This document shows, in pieces, positions 8,436 to 16,006 of a DNA stretch of 48,738 bases. Origin of the DNA: an uncultured Rhodanobacteraceae bacterium (GTDB lineage: Bacteria; Pseudomonadota; Gammaproteobacteria; Xanthomonadales; SZUA-5); the NCBI GenBank assembly GCA_937928755.1, contig CALEZI010000001.1:1-48738 (forward strand), given 5' to 3'. Made by a program: the position numbers and the translations under genes. The notes under the pieces were generated by a model, which was given only the letters and a program-made list of their open reading frames with translations, ran no database searches and had not been told where the DNA came from. Numbering within the stretch: the stretch's first letter is position 1; each line of letters begins with the position of its first letter.

Positions 8436-8744
8436 ATGGGTCGCCGCGGTCAGCGTGGGCGCGTCAGGATCATGCCGCTGCTGCTGCCGGCGATGCTGGC
8501 CTTGTTGGCCGGAGCCTGGGCATGGTGGTACTACGCCCCGCAATCCCTGCCGCCGGCGGTGCGCGAACGACTTTCGGTTTCCCGGGAATCCGCGGCGCAC
8601 AATCCTGTCCTGTACAAGTGGAAGGACGCAGAAGGCCGCTGGAACGTCACCGATCGACCGCCCGAGGGGCGTGCGTACGAGGAAGTTCGGGTGGACCCTG
8701 ACGTCAATGTGCTGCCGGCGGGCGTGCCGCCGGAGCTGGATTGA
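8436..8744 (+). CDS. Second, short DUF4124 protein with membrane anchor
   Basis: A 102-aa protein. An N-terminal hydrophobic segment (PLLLPAMLALLAGAWAWWYY) would act as an uncleaved anchor or signal. It is followed by a compact DUF4124-like motif (VLYKWKDAEGRWNVTDRPP). The start could be 8436 or the in-frame ATG at 8472. It is in tandem with another DUF4124 gene, 8 bp apart, so the two are probably co-transcribed. Function unknown. Confidence 0.8.
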   Translation: MGRRGQRGRVRIMPLLLPAMLALLAGAWAWWYYAPQSLPPAVRERLSVSRESAAHNPVLYKWKDAEGRWNVTDRPPEGRAYEEVRVDPDVNVLPAGVPPELD

Positions 8745-8762
8745 TTGGCGAACGCAACCGGT

Positions 8763-9905
8763 TCAGACCACGAGCGGACGAATCACGCGTGGGGCGGTGA
8801 CCGGGGCAATCGTCGGGCGCGGTGCCGGCACCGGTGCCGCGCTCGGCGTCCATGACGGTTGCGCTTCGGCCGGCGGCGCTGGTGGCGCGGGTGGTGTCGG
8901 TGCTCTCGGCGCTCCCGGTGGTGACGGTGGGGCGGGTGGGGCGGGTGGCGTCGGCGGCGCCAGGAAGGCTCGCGACTTTTCCGGCACGCTGATCTTGACC
9001 AGTTGCGCGACGCGGTCGCGTTGGATCTTGAGTTCGACCTGCCTCGTCGGATCCTGTCGCGAGAGTTCGCGCATGGCCTCGCGCGGATCCTTGACCGCCC
9101 TGGCGTCGACTTCGAGGATGATGTCGCCTGCCTGCAGGCCGCGGTAGCGCTCGGAGTCGACCTCCAGGACCAGCGCGCCTTCGCTGGCACCGAAATAGCG
9201 ACCGAGCTCCGGGTTCAGCGAGGTCAGGCGCAAACCGCCCATGGCCGACATCGCCATCATGTTGATGCGCATGTCGCTGCCATCGCCGATTTCGCGTTCG
9301 ACGATGGCCTCGATTGCAGGATCCATTCCCGGCGGGAAATGAATGGTCTCGCCGTTGTCCGATTGAAACACGAAGCTGCGCGCATTGGGCCCGGCGAGCA
9401 GTTCGAAGCTGCCCTGGCGAGTCGCCACCACTTCGGTCGAAAAGGTCTTGCCGTCGCGCAGATAGCTCAAGCTCACCTTGTCGCCGTCCTTCAGATCCTT
9501 CAGCGCCTCGCGCAGCGCCAGGGCCGGGCGATTGCCGGCAATGGCGGCGCCGCGTGCAGCCGTGATGGTGTCGCCGGCCTTGAGCCCGGCTTTTTCGGCC
9601 GGGCCACCTGGCGTGACGCCTTCGACGCGCACGCCGGGACCTGCGCCTTCGCCGAGGATGACGCCGATGACAGCGCGGTCGGGGTTGCCGAGGTAACGGA
9701 ACATCTGCACTTGCGCGGGATCGCCGCCGATTTCTGCCGACAGTTCGGCAACACGACGGCCGACGTCGGCCAACTGTTTCTGCGCCTCGCGCAGTTCCTG
9801 GCGCAATTGCTCGCGCTGCGCCGGCGTAATCTCCTCTGCGCCGACTCCGGTGCATCCCAGGGCGATCGCCAGTGCCAGGCACAGGCTCTTGATGTTGCTG
9901 TTCAT
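8763..9905 (-). CDS. Periplasmic double-PDZ protein with proline-rich tail
   Basis: A 380-aa exported protein. The signal peptide is residues 1-23 (ending GVGA). A helical segment with coiled-coil character follows (25-55), then a PDZ domain at about 70-150 (VIGVILGEG, GGPAEKAGLKAGDTI), a middle beta-rich region, a second PDZ at about 225-305 (GLQAGDIILEVDARAVKDP), and a tail of some 60 residues rich in PPAPP repeats. No serine-protease domain was found, so it is a binding protein, not a DegP-type protease. It is the third gene after an ECF sigma factor and its membrane anti-sigma, which suggests an envelope-stress sensing or scaffold role. The start is the ATG before NSNIKS, giving a proper signal peptide. 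Confidence 0.82.
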   Translation of the reverse strand: MNSNIKSLCLALAIALGCTGVGAEEITPAQREQLRQELREAQKQLADVGRRVAELSAEIGGDPAQVQMFRYLGNPDRAVIGVILGEGAGPGVRVEGVTPGGPAEKAGLKAGDTITAARGAAIAGNRPALALREALKDLKDGDKVSLSYLRDGKTFSTEVVATRQGSFELLAGPNARSFVFQSDNGETIHFPPGMDPAIEAIVEREIGDGSDMRINMMAMSAMGGLRLTSLNPELGRYFGASEGALVLEVDSERYRGLQAGDIILEVDARAVKDPREAMRELSRQDPTRQVELKIQRDRVAQLVKISVPEKSRAFLAPPTPPAPPAPPSPPGAPRAPTPPAPPAPPAEAQPSWTPSAAPVPAPRPTIAPVTAPRVIRPLVV

Positions 9906-9997
9906 CGTGTGAATTCCTGAAGTTGTCGAAAGTCCCAGCCTGTCCCTGGCGATTGCCTCGGCGCCGATCCATCGCCGCCGACGCGCAGTGTTTGCCG

Positions 9998-10507
9998 TCA
10001 GTCCAGACGCGCCTGCAGCATCAACGGTCCGCTGTCCATCTGTGCTGCGGTTCGCAGCTCTTCGAGCAGGCGCACGCGCTCGCGCCACAAGGTTTCCGAG
10101 CGACCGCCGCGTGCGGCGAGTCCCACATCGACCAGCGCGAGGTCGTTTTCGATCGCGCTCTCCCATTCGAACTGGGTCTCGGCGAGTGCCGGCGCGCCGG
10201 CACGCAGTTCGCGGATTTCGCTCTCCAGCAGACGCGAGCGCTGCATCAGCGAGATCAATTCCGGCGCCGCAACGTTCGGGTCCGCTCGGCCAGGCGCAGT
10301 CGACTGCTGCAGGCCGGGCACGATCGCTGCTGCCGCCAGCACCGCGGCCAGCGCCAGCCACCATGGCGTCGCCCTGGGTGCCGCGCGTACGGGTGCCGGT
10401 TGTTGTTGCAGCTTTTCACGGAGCGCCGACCAGGTTGTCGCTGGCGGCGATTCCAGCGGCAGTGCGGCGAGCCGTTGCCTCAACAGGGCATCGCCCTTGG
10501 GTTCCAT
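9998..10507 (-). CDS. Probable membrane anti-sigma factor
   Basis: A 169-aa protein whose ATG lies inside the 3' end of the sigma gene (28-bp overlap), the usual arrangement for an ECF sigma/anti-sigma pair. The N-terminal 60 residues are a short cytoplasmic region without a zinc HxxxCxxC motif. One transmembrane helix lies at about 68-88 (WWLALAAVLAAAAIVPG). The periplasmic part is largely helical and charged. It has no strong family signature, so the assignment rests on position and topology. The PDZ protein gene follows after 92 bp. Confidence 0.65.
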   Translation of the reverse strand: MEPKGDALLRQRLAALPLESPPATTWSALREKLQQQPAPVRAAPRATPWWLALAAVLAAAAIVPGLQQSTAPGRADPNVAAPELISLMQRSRLLESEIRELRAGAPALAETQFEWESAIENDLALVDVGLAARGGRSETLWRERVRLLEELRTAAQMDSGPLMLQARLD

Positions 10508-11067
10508 GTTGCATCCTCCTGATCCAGCAAACTGCGCAGCCGGGCTCCGGCGCGCGCCACCTGCGACTTCGAGAAACTCACGCTGCGGTCGAAGGACTGG
10601 GCGATTTCCTCGTGCGTGTAGCCTTCGACGTGGTACAGCCACAACACCGCGCGCGACAGCGCCGGCAGACGCCCGAGCGCACGTTTCAAGTCCTGCGCCG
10701 ACACCGCTGCGAGTGGGTCGACGCCGTCATCGGCCGCGTGGTCGAGCAACAAACTGTCGAGTTCATCCATCGGCCGCCGCCCGCGCAGGCGCATCAATGC
10801 CGCGTTGACGACGATGCGGCGCAGCCATCCCCAGAACGGCGCGTCGCTGCGGTACTGCCCGATCTGCTCGAACACCTTGAGAAAGCTGTCCTGCAGCAGG
10901 TCGTAGGCTTCGGTCTCGTTGCCCAGCAAGCGCAGCGCCAGGGTATAGACCGGGCGATCGAATAGTCGGTAAACCTGCTCGAACGCCTCCAGATCGCGGC
11001 GCTTCAGCCGGGCGATCAGCAGTTCCGGGACGTCGATGGCGAAGGAGGATGTGCTCACAGTGGACAA
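10480..11067 (-). CDS. ECF-family RNA polymerase sigma factor
   Basis: A 195-aa sigma-70 ECF factor. Region 2 spans about 25-95 (FEQVYRLFDRPVY, then EAYDLLQDSFLKVFE and WGWLRRIVVNAA). Region 4 spans about 128-180 (LGRLPALSRAVLWLYHVEGYTHEEIAQ with a helix-turn-helix). The furthest start is TTG at 11067, and a GTG at 11058 is equally plausible; neither has a clear ribosome site. The next gene overlaps it and encodes the likely anti-sigma. It is preceded by repeat DNA, and no autoregulatory promoter could be read with confidence. Confidence 0.88.
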   Translation of the reverse strand: MSTVSTSSFAIDVPELLIARLKRRDLEAFEQVYRLFDRPVYTLALRLLGNETEAYDLLQDSFLKVFEQIGQYRSDAPFWGWLRRIVVNAALMRLRGRRPMDELDSLLLDHAADDGVDPLAAVSAQDLKRALGRLPALSRAVLWLYHVEGYTHEEIAQSFDRSVSFSKSQVARAGARLRSLLDQEDATWNPRAMPC

Positions 11068-11158
11068 GGATGCGCCGATGCGGGGATTGGTCGCAGTGGG
11101 GAGAAGTCAGCAGCGCGGATTTGCCAAATGTTGCAATTGGGGGCGGGAATCGGGAATC

Positions 11159-11201
11159 GGGAAAGGGGAAAGGGGAAAGGGGAAAGGGGAAAGGGGAAAG
11201 G
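11159..11201. repeat. Heptamer tandem repeat (ggggaaa)n
   Basis: Six successive aaa blocks are separated by gggg, a strict 7-bp period. It is preceded by two cgggaat units. Unlike the other arrays in the window it has no facing complementary arm. Length variation by slippage is likely. Confidence 0.85.
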
Positions 11202-11221
11202 CTCGCTCATATCGAGGCTTA

Positions 11222-11347
11222 TGTGGGTCCAGACTTGTCTGGACGCTCTTGGCTCCGGCTCCGCATCGGGAAGCGTCCAGACAAGTCTGGACCCACCAGA
11301 GCCAGTCTGGACCCACCAGAGTCCAGGCAAGTCTGGACCCACCAGAG
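11222..11347. repeat. Cluster of gtccagac palindromic boxes
   Basis: The unit gtccagac-tt-gtctggac is an almost perfect palindrome flanked by gtgg and gctc. Two units face each other (11223-11246 and 11271-11297) and could form a larger hairpin. Two partial units follow in direct order (to 11347). The same unit recurs at 15592-15657 and 33549-33577. Confidence 0.85.
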
Positions 11348-11455
11348 CCGGCACCCGGGAGTCCTTCCGGAGTCCCGACGCCCGCTCATCTGGCGTCCCT
11401 GGCGCAACTCCCATAGCCTCACGGCCTTGAAGTAGGCGACTGAGCCCGGAACCGC

Positions 11456-12244
11456 ATGCGCATCATCACCCTGAATCTGAATGGCCTGCGCTCGGCGACC
11501 CGCAAAGGCGTGTTGCCCTGGCTCGCCGAACAGGATGCCGATGTCATTGCGCTGCAGGAGACGCGCCTGCAGGAAAAGGAGCGGTTGGCCGAGGACTTCT
11601 CGATCGCGGGATACACCGGTTTTTTCGTCGACGCCCAGGCCAAAGGCTACAGCGGCGTTGCGCTGTATCTGCCGCAACGACCGGATCGTTTCCAGGTCGG
11701 CATCGGCAAGCCCGAATTCGACACCGAGGGGCGCTGGCTGCAAGCGGATTTCGGCAATCTGTCGGTGGTGTCGCTGTACCTGCCGTCCGGCTCGTCGGGC
11801 GAGCAGCGCCAGGCGTTCAAGTTCCAGGTGCTCGACTGGCTTCAGCAGAAGTTCGCCGAGTTGGCGCGCGATGGCCGGCGCTACATTGTCTGCGGCGACT
11901 ACAACATCGCGCACCGACCGATCGACCTGAAGAACTGGCGCAGCAACCAGAAGAACTCGGGTTTCCTGCCGCAGGAGCGCGCGTGGATGGAGCACCTGCT
12001 GGTCGCCGAACGCTGGGTCGACAGCCATCGCCAACTGAAGCCCGAGGTTGCCGAGTACACTTGGTGGAGCAACCGCGGTCAGGCACGCGCCAATGATGTC
12101 GGCTGGCGCATCGATTATCAGATCGCGTCGCCGGATCTGGCCCATGCGCCTGCCGCGGTGCGTGTCCACAAGGATTCGTGGTTCTCCGACCATGCACCCT
12201 TGATCGTCGATTACGACCTGAAAAGACTCAATCGCGGACGCTGA
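11456..12244 (+). CDS. xth: Exodeoxyribonuclease III
   Basis: A 262-aa AP endonuclease / 3'-5' exonuclease of the ExoIII/EEP family for base-excision repair. Active-site motifs are in order: NLNG at 7-10, LQET with E35, GDYN with D148 and N150, NDVGWRIDY near 213-221, and the SDHAP histidine (H246). The length matches the family. The ATG at 11456 begins the core fold directly (MRIITLNLNG). Downstream at 67 bp is an RsbW-like gene in the same direction, possibly co-transcribed by position only. Confidence 0.92.
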   Translation: MRIITLNLNGLRSATRKGVLPWLAEQDADVIALQETRLQEKERLAEDFSIAGYTGFFVDAQAKGYSGVALYLPQRPDRFQVGIGKPEFDTEGRWLQADFGNLSVVSLYLPSGSSGEQRQAFKFQVLDWLQQKFAELARDGRRYIVCGDYNIAHRPIDLKNWRSNQKNSGFLPQERAWMEHLLVAERWVDSHRQLKPEVAEYTWWSNRGQARANDVGWRIDYQIASPDLAHAPAAVRVHKDSWFSDHAPLIVDYDLKRLNRGR

Positions 12245-12311
12245 CACTCTTGCGTCCTTTCCGGGCTTCCGCCACGATGGCGAGGCGCTTCTACGACCGA
12301 CGAGGCAACCG

Positions 12312-12779
12312 ATGTGGCAATGGCTCAAGCGCCTGTTCAGCCGACGCGATGCGACGCCCGAAGCGCAACCGCAGGTCTGGAATTTCCGCATCAAGGGCGG
12401 GCGCGCCGAAATCGGTGCGGTCAACGACGCGCTTGAGCGCGCGGCCATGGCCGGCGATGTCCCGGAGGCCGCCATGCGCGCCATGCAGGTGGCGCTCGAC
12501 GAACTGCTGACCAACGCCATCATGCACGGCAAGGTCAGTCTCAATGATCCGATGCAGGTCGACCTGATCGTCGCCAAGAGCGTGCTGCGCGCGGTGATCA
12601 GTCACGCCGGCCCGGAGTTCGATCCGACCGAAGTCGCCGCTCCGGACCTGGAAGGCGGCTTGCAGGATCGCGAGATCGGCGGCCTCGGCATCCATCTGGT
12701 GCGCTCGATGATGGACGAGTTCGCCTACGAGCACGTCGACGGGCGCAACATCATCAAGCTCGGCAAGAATTTCCGCTGA
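12312..12779 (+). CDS. RsbW-like HATPase (anti-sigma / switch kinase)
   Basis: A 155-aa single HATPase_c_2 domain. The N-box is LDELLTNAIMHG (E and N present) and the G2 box is GGLGIHLVRSMMDE. These are features of serine kinases that phosphorylate STAS anti-sigma antagonists. The first 14 residues (MWQWLKRLFSRR) would form a basic amphipathic helix, which might attach it to the membrane. No STAS or sigma gene adjoins it; the only STAS gene in the window lies at 5064-5399 and already has a HATPase neighbour. Confidence 0.82.
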   Translation: MWQWLKRLFSRRDATPEAQPQVWNFRIKGGRAEIGAVNDALERAAMAGDVPEAAMRAMQVALDELLTNAIMHGKVSLNDPMQVDLIVAKSVLRAVISHAGPEFDPTEVAAPDLEGGLQDREIGGLGIHLVRSMMDEFAYEHVDGRNIIKLGKNFR

Positions 12780-13097
12780 GCGAGAGTTGGGTTTTGCAGT
12801 GGCAGCCTTGCTCGCGCTGGTTGGCTGGTGATTCGCGCATCGAAGCTTCGGGAGTCCCCGGCGCATCGTTTCGGTTCGCACCTTGGTGTTGCTAACAGTC
12901 GGCGACCCCGGAGCCGGTTTTTTGTCCGCAAAGGACGCAAAGAACGCAAAGAGAGCAGGAAGTGGTAGTTGTGCAGAGGCCAGATTTCCCCGGCCGAGTC
13001 ACGTACTGGCCGTGCTCTCCTTTGCCTCTTTGCAGACCGATGATCTTCTTCCAGTGGTTCGCAGAGTCCGCTCCCGACACCGAGGCGCCGTCGGCAA
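12780..13097. other. Gene-free convergent spacer
   Basis: These 318 bases lie between the RsbW-like gene and the esterase gene. Apart from the inverted-array element (12918-13037) I see nothing in it. Confidence 0.6.
12918..13037. repeat. Second inverted gcaaaggac-array element
   Basis: The left arm (12918-12957) repeats gcaaaggac/gcaaagaac and is nearly identical to the element at 62-171. The right arm (about 13017-13037) is a degraded inverse copy (ctcctttgcctctttgc). The core differs completely from the first element. Confidence 0.7.
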
Positions 13098-15458
13098 TCA
13101 GAACACCAGATAGCGCGACCAGAAATCGCAGTAGGGCTTGCGATAGTCCTGAATCAATCCACGCGCGATGTCGTCGAGCTCGATGGCGACATCGTCGCCA
13201 GTCGTGCGCCGAGGCCAGGCGGGCAGGCCGTTGCCGTTGGGGTCGCCGGTCGCAGCAAATTGTGTCCACTGTCTTTGCATCTGCGCCGCGAGATCGGCTT
13301 CGCTGGCGGTGGCGCCGGCCAGCGGTCCGAACACGAAGGCGATGTCGGCGCCGTGAAACGCGCCATAGGGTGCCGATGGCCCGGCGATCACATGGGTGTA
13401 GACGTAACGCCAGGTCGGGTTGCCCGCAGCGGCGTGGTTGCGCGTGAAGGCCATCGTCGGGCACGCGAACTGCAAGTCGTCGAGCAGGTCCGCGTAGGCA
13501 TACCAAGGCGCCGGGTAGGCACTAGCCGGATACTGCTGCAACACTTGAGCGCTGATCGTCGGGAAGGTCTGCCGGATCAGTTCCTCGTAGGCGGCAACCG
13601 TCGGCGGGCGCGCGCTGATCGGCAACAGTGCCGTCAGTTCATCGGCGTTGATGCCCGCCAGCAACGGCAGCGGCGCGCTGCGGCCCCCCTGCATGGCAAG
13701 ACCGGGGCCCTCGATCAGGCTGTAGCCGTCGCGCACATGACCGAACTGTTCGCCGCTGCGGCCAAAACCGACGGTGGGCGCGGCAGCGGCAATCAGCGCT
13801 TCCCAGCCGAGCCCGCGCATGCAGCCTTTGCGGTCGACCTGCGCTGCGCACCCGGCGGCACCGATCACGCGGTCGCCCTGGGCGAAGGCGCTGGTCTGTC
13901 CGATCGTTGCGCTGTCGAGTTCCGGCAAGCTGCGCCGGCAGCCACCGCTCTGCATGATTGCCCGGTGAAACAGGCCGCGCGCCAGTGGGCTGGCCAGCAA
14001 CGCGCAGGTCGACAGACCGCCCGCCGATTCGCCGAAGACGGTGACTCGCGCGGGATCACCGCCGAAAGCCTCGATGTTGTCGCGGACCCAGCGCAATGCG
14101 GCGATCTGGTCGAGCAGTCCGTAATTCCCGGCGCTGGGCTGGTCCGCGTGTTCGCCCGAGAACTCGCGCATCGCCAGAAACCCCAGCGGTCCGAGACGGT
14201 AGTTGATGCTCACCAGGACAACGCCATCATCGGCGAGGCGTGCGCCGTCGTACTGCAGTTCGCCGTCGCCGCGGCGTTCGACCGCCGAGCCCTGAACCAG
14301 CCCGCCGCCATGTATCCACAGCATCACCGGGCGCCCGGCGCCCGCGCGCAGCTCGGGCGTCCACACGTTGAGTTGCAGGCAATCCTCGCCGCGCACGCCG
14401 AGGCTGGTGTTGTAGATGCCGTCGCCAACGGCGTTCTGCGGGCAACTCGGGCCCGCGCTGGATGCCACCAGCGGCTGCGTTCGCGCGGTCGCCGGTTGCG
14501 GCGCCCGCCAGCGCAGTTCGCCGAGCGGTGGCGCCACGAAGGGCACGCCGAGGAAACGCGTCGAGCCGTCGGCCAGCGGCGTGCCGACCAGCAATCCCTC
14601 GCGCACGGCCGCCACCGCAGCCGGTCGACTCGATGCGGTCAGGATGCGCAGCGGCCGGTCGCTGCGCTGGAACGGGCCACCAACGCCGAACGGGTAGGCG
14701 AGATCGAGGCGGATGCGGTTGAAGTCGACATCGTTGCGCGGCGTCACCAGAACCACGCGTGCGTTTCCGGCGCTTGTCGGCTGCAGCGTTTGCGTCGGGC
14801 AACTGCGGCAATAACCGCGGGCGAACTGAAATTCCGGTTCGAGATCGGTGTCGGCGACCGGCGTGGCGGCATACGCCCAGCGCGGTCGCCCGTCGCTGTC
14901 GTACACATACAGCGTATGGAAGGAAAGCACGGAATCGGCAGCGCCGAACAGATAGCTGATCAGACCCCAACCATCGTCGCCGTCACCCGCATACCAGCTG
15001 CCGGACAACGCCGATTGCGGCAAGTCGCTCGCCGGGAGGATGGCTTCCAGGCACCAGCGCAGATCCTCGCCATCGATGCGGAAGCTGAAATCGTAGAGCG
15101 TATCGGCACCGGGGCGCGCACTGCCGTTGCCGCAGGACGCCGCATCCGCGCTGCGCTGCATGCGCGCACCGGGAAAGCGCGCAGCCAGCGTCATCGGCGG
15201 AATGGTGCCCGGCCGGTAATGTATTTCGATCAGTTCCAGCGAGCCGCCGTCGCCAGCCCAGGATCCGTCGATCAGGTACCAATAAGGCTGACCGTCGGCG
15301 GCAAAGGTGAACAACGTGCCGACCACGCGATCGCCAACCACTTGCAGGTCGAGGCCGTGGCCCTCGCGGGTGCGATCGTAATAGAGGCCGGGAGTAGGCG
15401 GTGCCGCGATGGCCACTTGCGCGAACAGCATCAGAAAAAGGACAAAGCATGAACGCAT
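13098..15458 (-). CDS. Type-B carboxylesterase with duplicated N-terminal domain
   Basis: A 786-aa exported protein. The signal peptide is 1-18. Residues 20 to about 255 hold two related beta-rich modules (GLYYDRTREGHGLDLQ with DGQPYWYLIDG; GSWYAGDGDDGWGL with DGRPRWAYA), a pattern I know from gammaproteobacterial exported proteins but cannot name. Residues 280-786 are a carboxylesterase/lipase type B domain with oxyanion loop WIHGGG, nucleophile FGESAGG, acid in INADE, and histidine in AFHGAD. The catalytic triad is complete. The ATG at 15458 has GGGAG seven bases upstream and starts the signal peptide. It would hydrolyse carboxylic esters in the periplasm or outside; substrate unknown. Confidence 0.88.
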   Translation of the reverse strand: MRSCFVLFLMLFAQVAIAAPPTPGLYYDRTREGHGLDLQVVGDRVVGTLFTFAADGQPYWYLIDGSWAGDGGSLELIEIHYRPGTIPPMTLAARFPGARMQRSADAASCGNGSARPGADTLYDFSFRIDGEDLRWCLEAILPASDLPQSALSGSWYAGDGDDGWGLISYLFGAADSVLSFHTLYVYDSDGRPRWAYAATPVADTDLEPEFQFARGYCRSCPTQTLQPTSAGNARVVLVTPRNDVDFNRIRLDLAYPFGVGGPFQRSDRPLRILTASSRPAAVAAVREGLLVGTPLADGSTRFLGVPFVAPPLGELRWRAPQPATARTQPLVASSAGPSCPQNAVGDGIYNTSLGVRGEDCLQLNVWTPELRAGAGRPVMLWIHGGGLVQGSAVERRGDGELQYDGARLADDGVVLVSINYRLGPLGFLAMREFSGEHADQPSAGNYGLLDQIAALRWVRDNIEAFGGDPARVTVFGESAGGLSTCALLASPLARGLFHRAIMQSGGCRRSLPELDSATIGQTSAFAQGDRVIGAAGCAAQVDRKGCMRGLGWEALIAAAAPTVGFGRSGEQFGHVRDGYSLIEGPGLAMQGGRSAPLPLLAGINADELTALLPISARPPTVAAYEELIRQTFPTISAQVLQQYPASAYPAPWYAYADLLDDLQFACPTMAFTRNHAAAGNPTWRYVYTHVIAGPSAPYGAFHGADIAFVFGPLAGATASEADLAAQMQRQWTQFAATGDPNGNGLPAWPRRTTGDDVAIELDDIARGLIQDYRKPYCDFWSRYLVF

Positions 15459-15591
15459 GGGCCACTCCCGCCGGGCATTCAACTGCCAACGCATGGAAGA
15501 GTAACGCGTTGACCGTAGCGCTGGCGTGCGTATCGGGGAATGCGGTACGGGTTACGCGAAAGCTCCGCAGTTTGCGCATTCTGTGAGGGGG

Positions 15592-15657
15592 CGGACCCGT
15601 CTGGACGCAGTCGCACTTGAGGATGGAGAGCGTCCAGACAAGTCTGGACCCACCAAA
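15592..15657. repeat. gtccagac palindromic-box pair
   Basis: A facing pair of the same palindromic unit found at 11222-11347: ggacccgtctggacgc on the left and gcgtccagacaagtctgg on the right, around a core of about 22 bp. Confidence 0.75.
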
Positions 15658-15677
15658 GCATCGGTGTGCCGGCCTTT

Positions 15678-15726
15678 CCCGTGCCCCGTGCCCCGTGCCC
15701 CGTGTCCCGTGTCCCGTGTCCCGTGT
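15678..15726. repeat. Heptamer tandem repeat (cccgtgY)7
   Basis: Seven perfect 7-bp units: three cccgtgc followed by four cccgtgt. The block structure suggests two separate expansions by slippage. Confidence 0.9.
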
Positions 15727-15807
15727 CTCTCGCAGCTTGCCGCTTCCACACTCTGGTGCTTGCCCCTCGCGTCACCCTTGCCTAAACTGCGCGACCCGCC
15801 GTGCCGT

Positions 15808-15882
15808 GGGTCGTTAGCTCAGAGGTAGAGCAGGAGACTTTTAATCTCTTGGTCGAAGGTTCGATCCCTTCACGACCCACCA
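15808..15882 (+). tRNA. tRNA-Lys (anticodon TTT)
   Basis: A complete cloverleaf can be drawn: acceptor GGGTCGT/ACGACCC with all seven pairs, D arm GCTC/GAGC, anticodon arm GGAGA/TCTCT with loop CTTTTAA giving anticodon TTT, T arm GAAGG/CCTTC with loop TTCGATC, discriminator A, and an encoded CCA at 15880-15882. Total 75 nt. It stands alone upstream of trpS. Confidence 0.95.
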
Positions 15883-15895
15883 ACGTTAAACGGCA

Positions 15896-15999
15896 GGAAA
15901 AAGGAAAAGGGAAAATGGAAAAGGGACAGCGACGCGCGGGTTGCGGCGACTGCCCGGCCCATTCGTTACCCTTTTCCTTTTTCCTTTTCCCCTTTTCCT
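15896..15999. repeat. Inverted arrays of ggaaaagg-type units before trpS
   Basis: The left arm (15896-15925) is aggaaaaaggaaaaggg-like and the right arm (15969-15999) is its pyrimidine complement, around a core of about 43 bp. It fills the gap between tRNA-Lys and trpS and ends only eight bases before the trpS ATG, so the right arm occupies the position of the ribosome-binding site. Confidence 0.75.
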
Positions 16000-16006
16000 G
16001 AGCCGC

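Larger units (their letters stand above)
11068..11455. other. Gene-free divergent spacer filled by repeats
   Basis: This spacer of 388 bases between the sigma gene and xth contains a heptamer microsatellite (11159-11201) and a cluster of four related palindromic boxes (11222-11347). No gene seen. Confidence 0.7.
15459..15807. other. Gene-free repeat-rich spacer
   Basis: These 349 bases lie between the esterase start and tRNA-Lys. They contain a palindromic-box pair (15592-15657) and a heptamer array (15678-15726). No gene seen. Confidence 0.65.
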
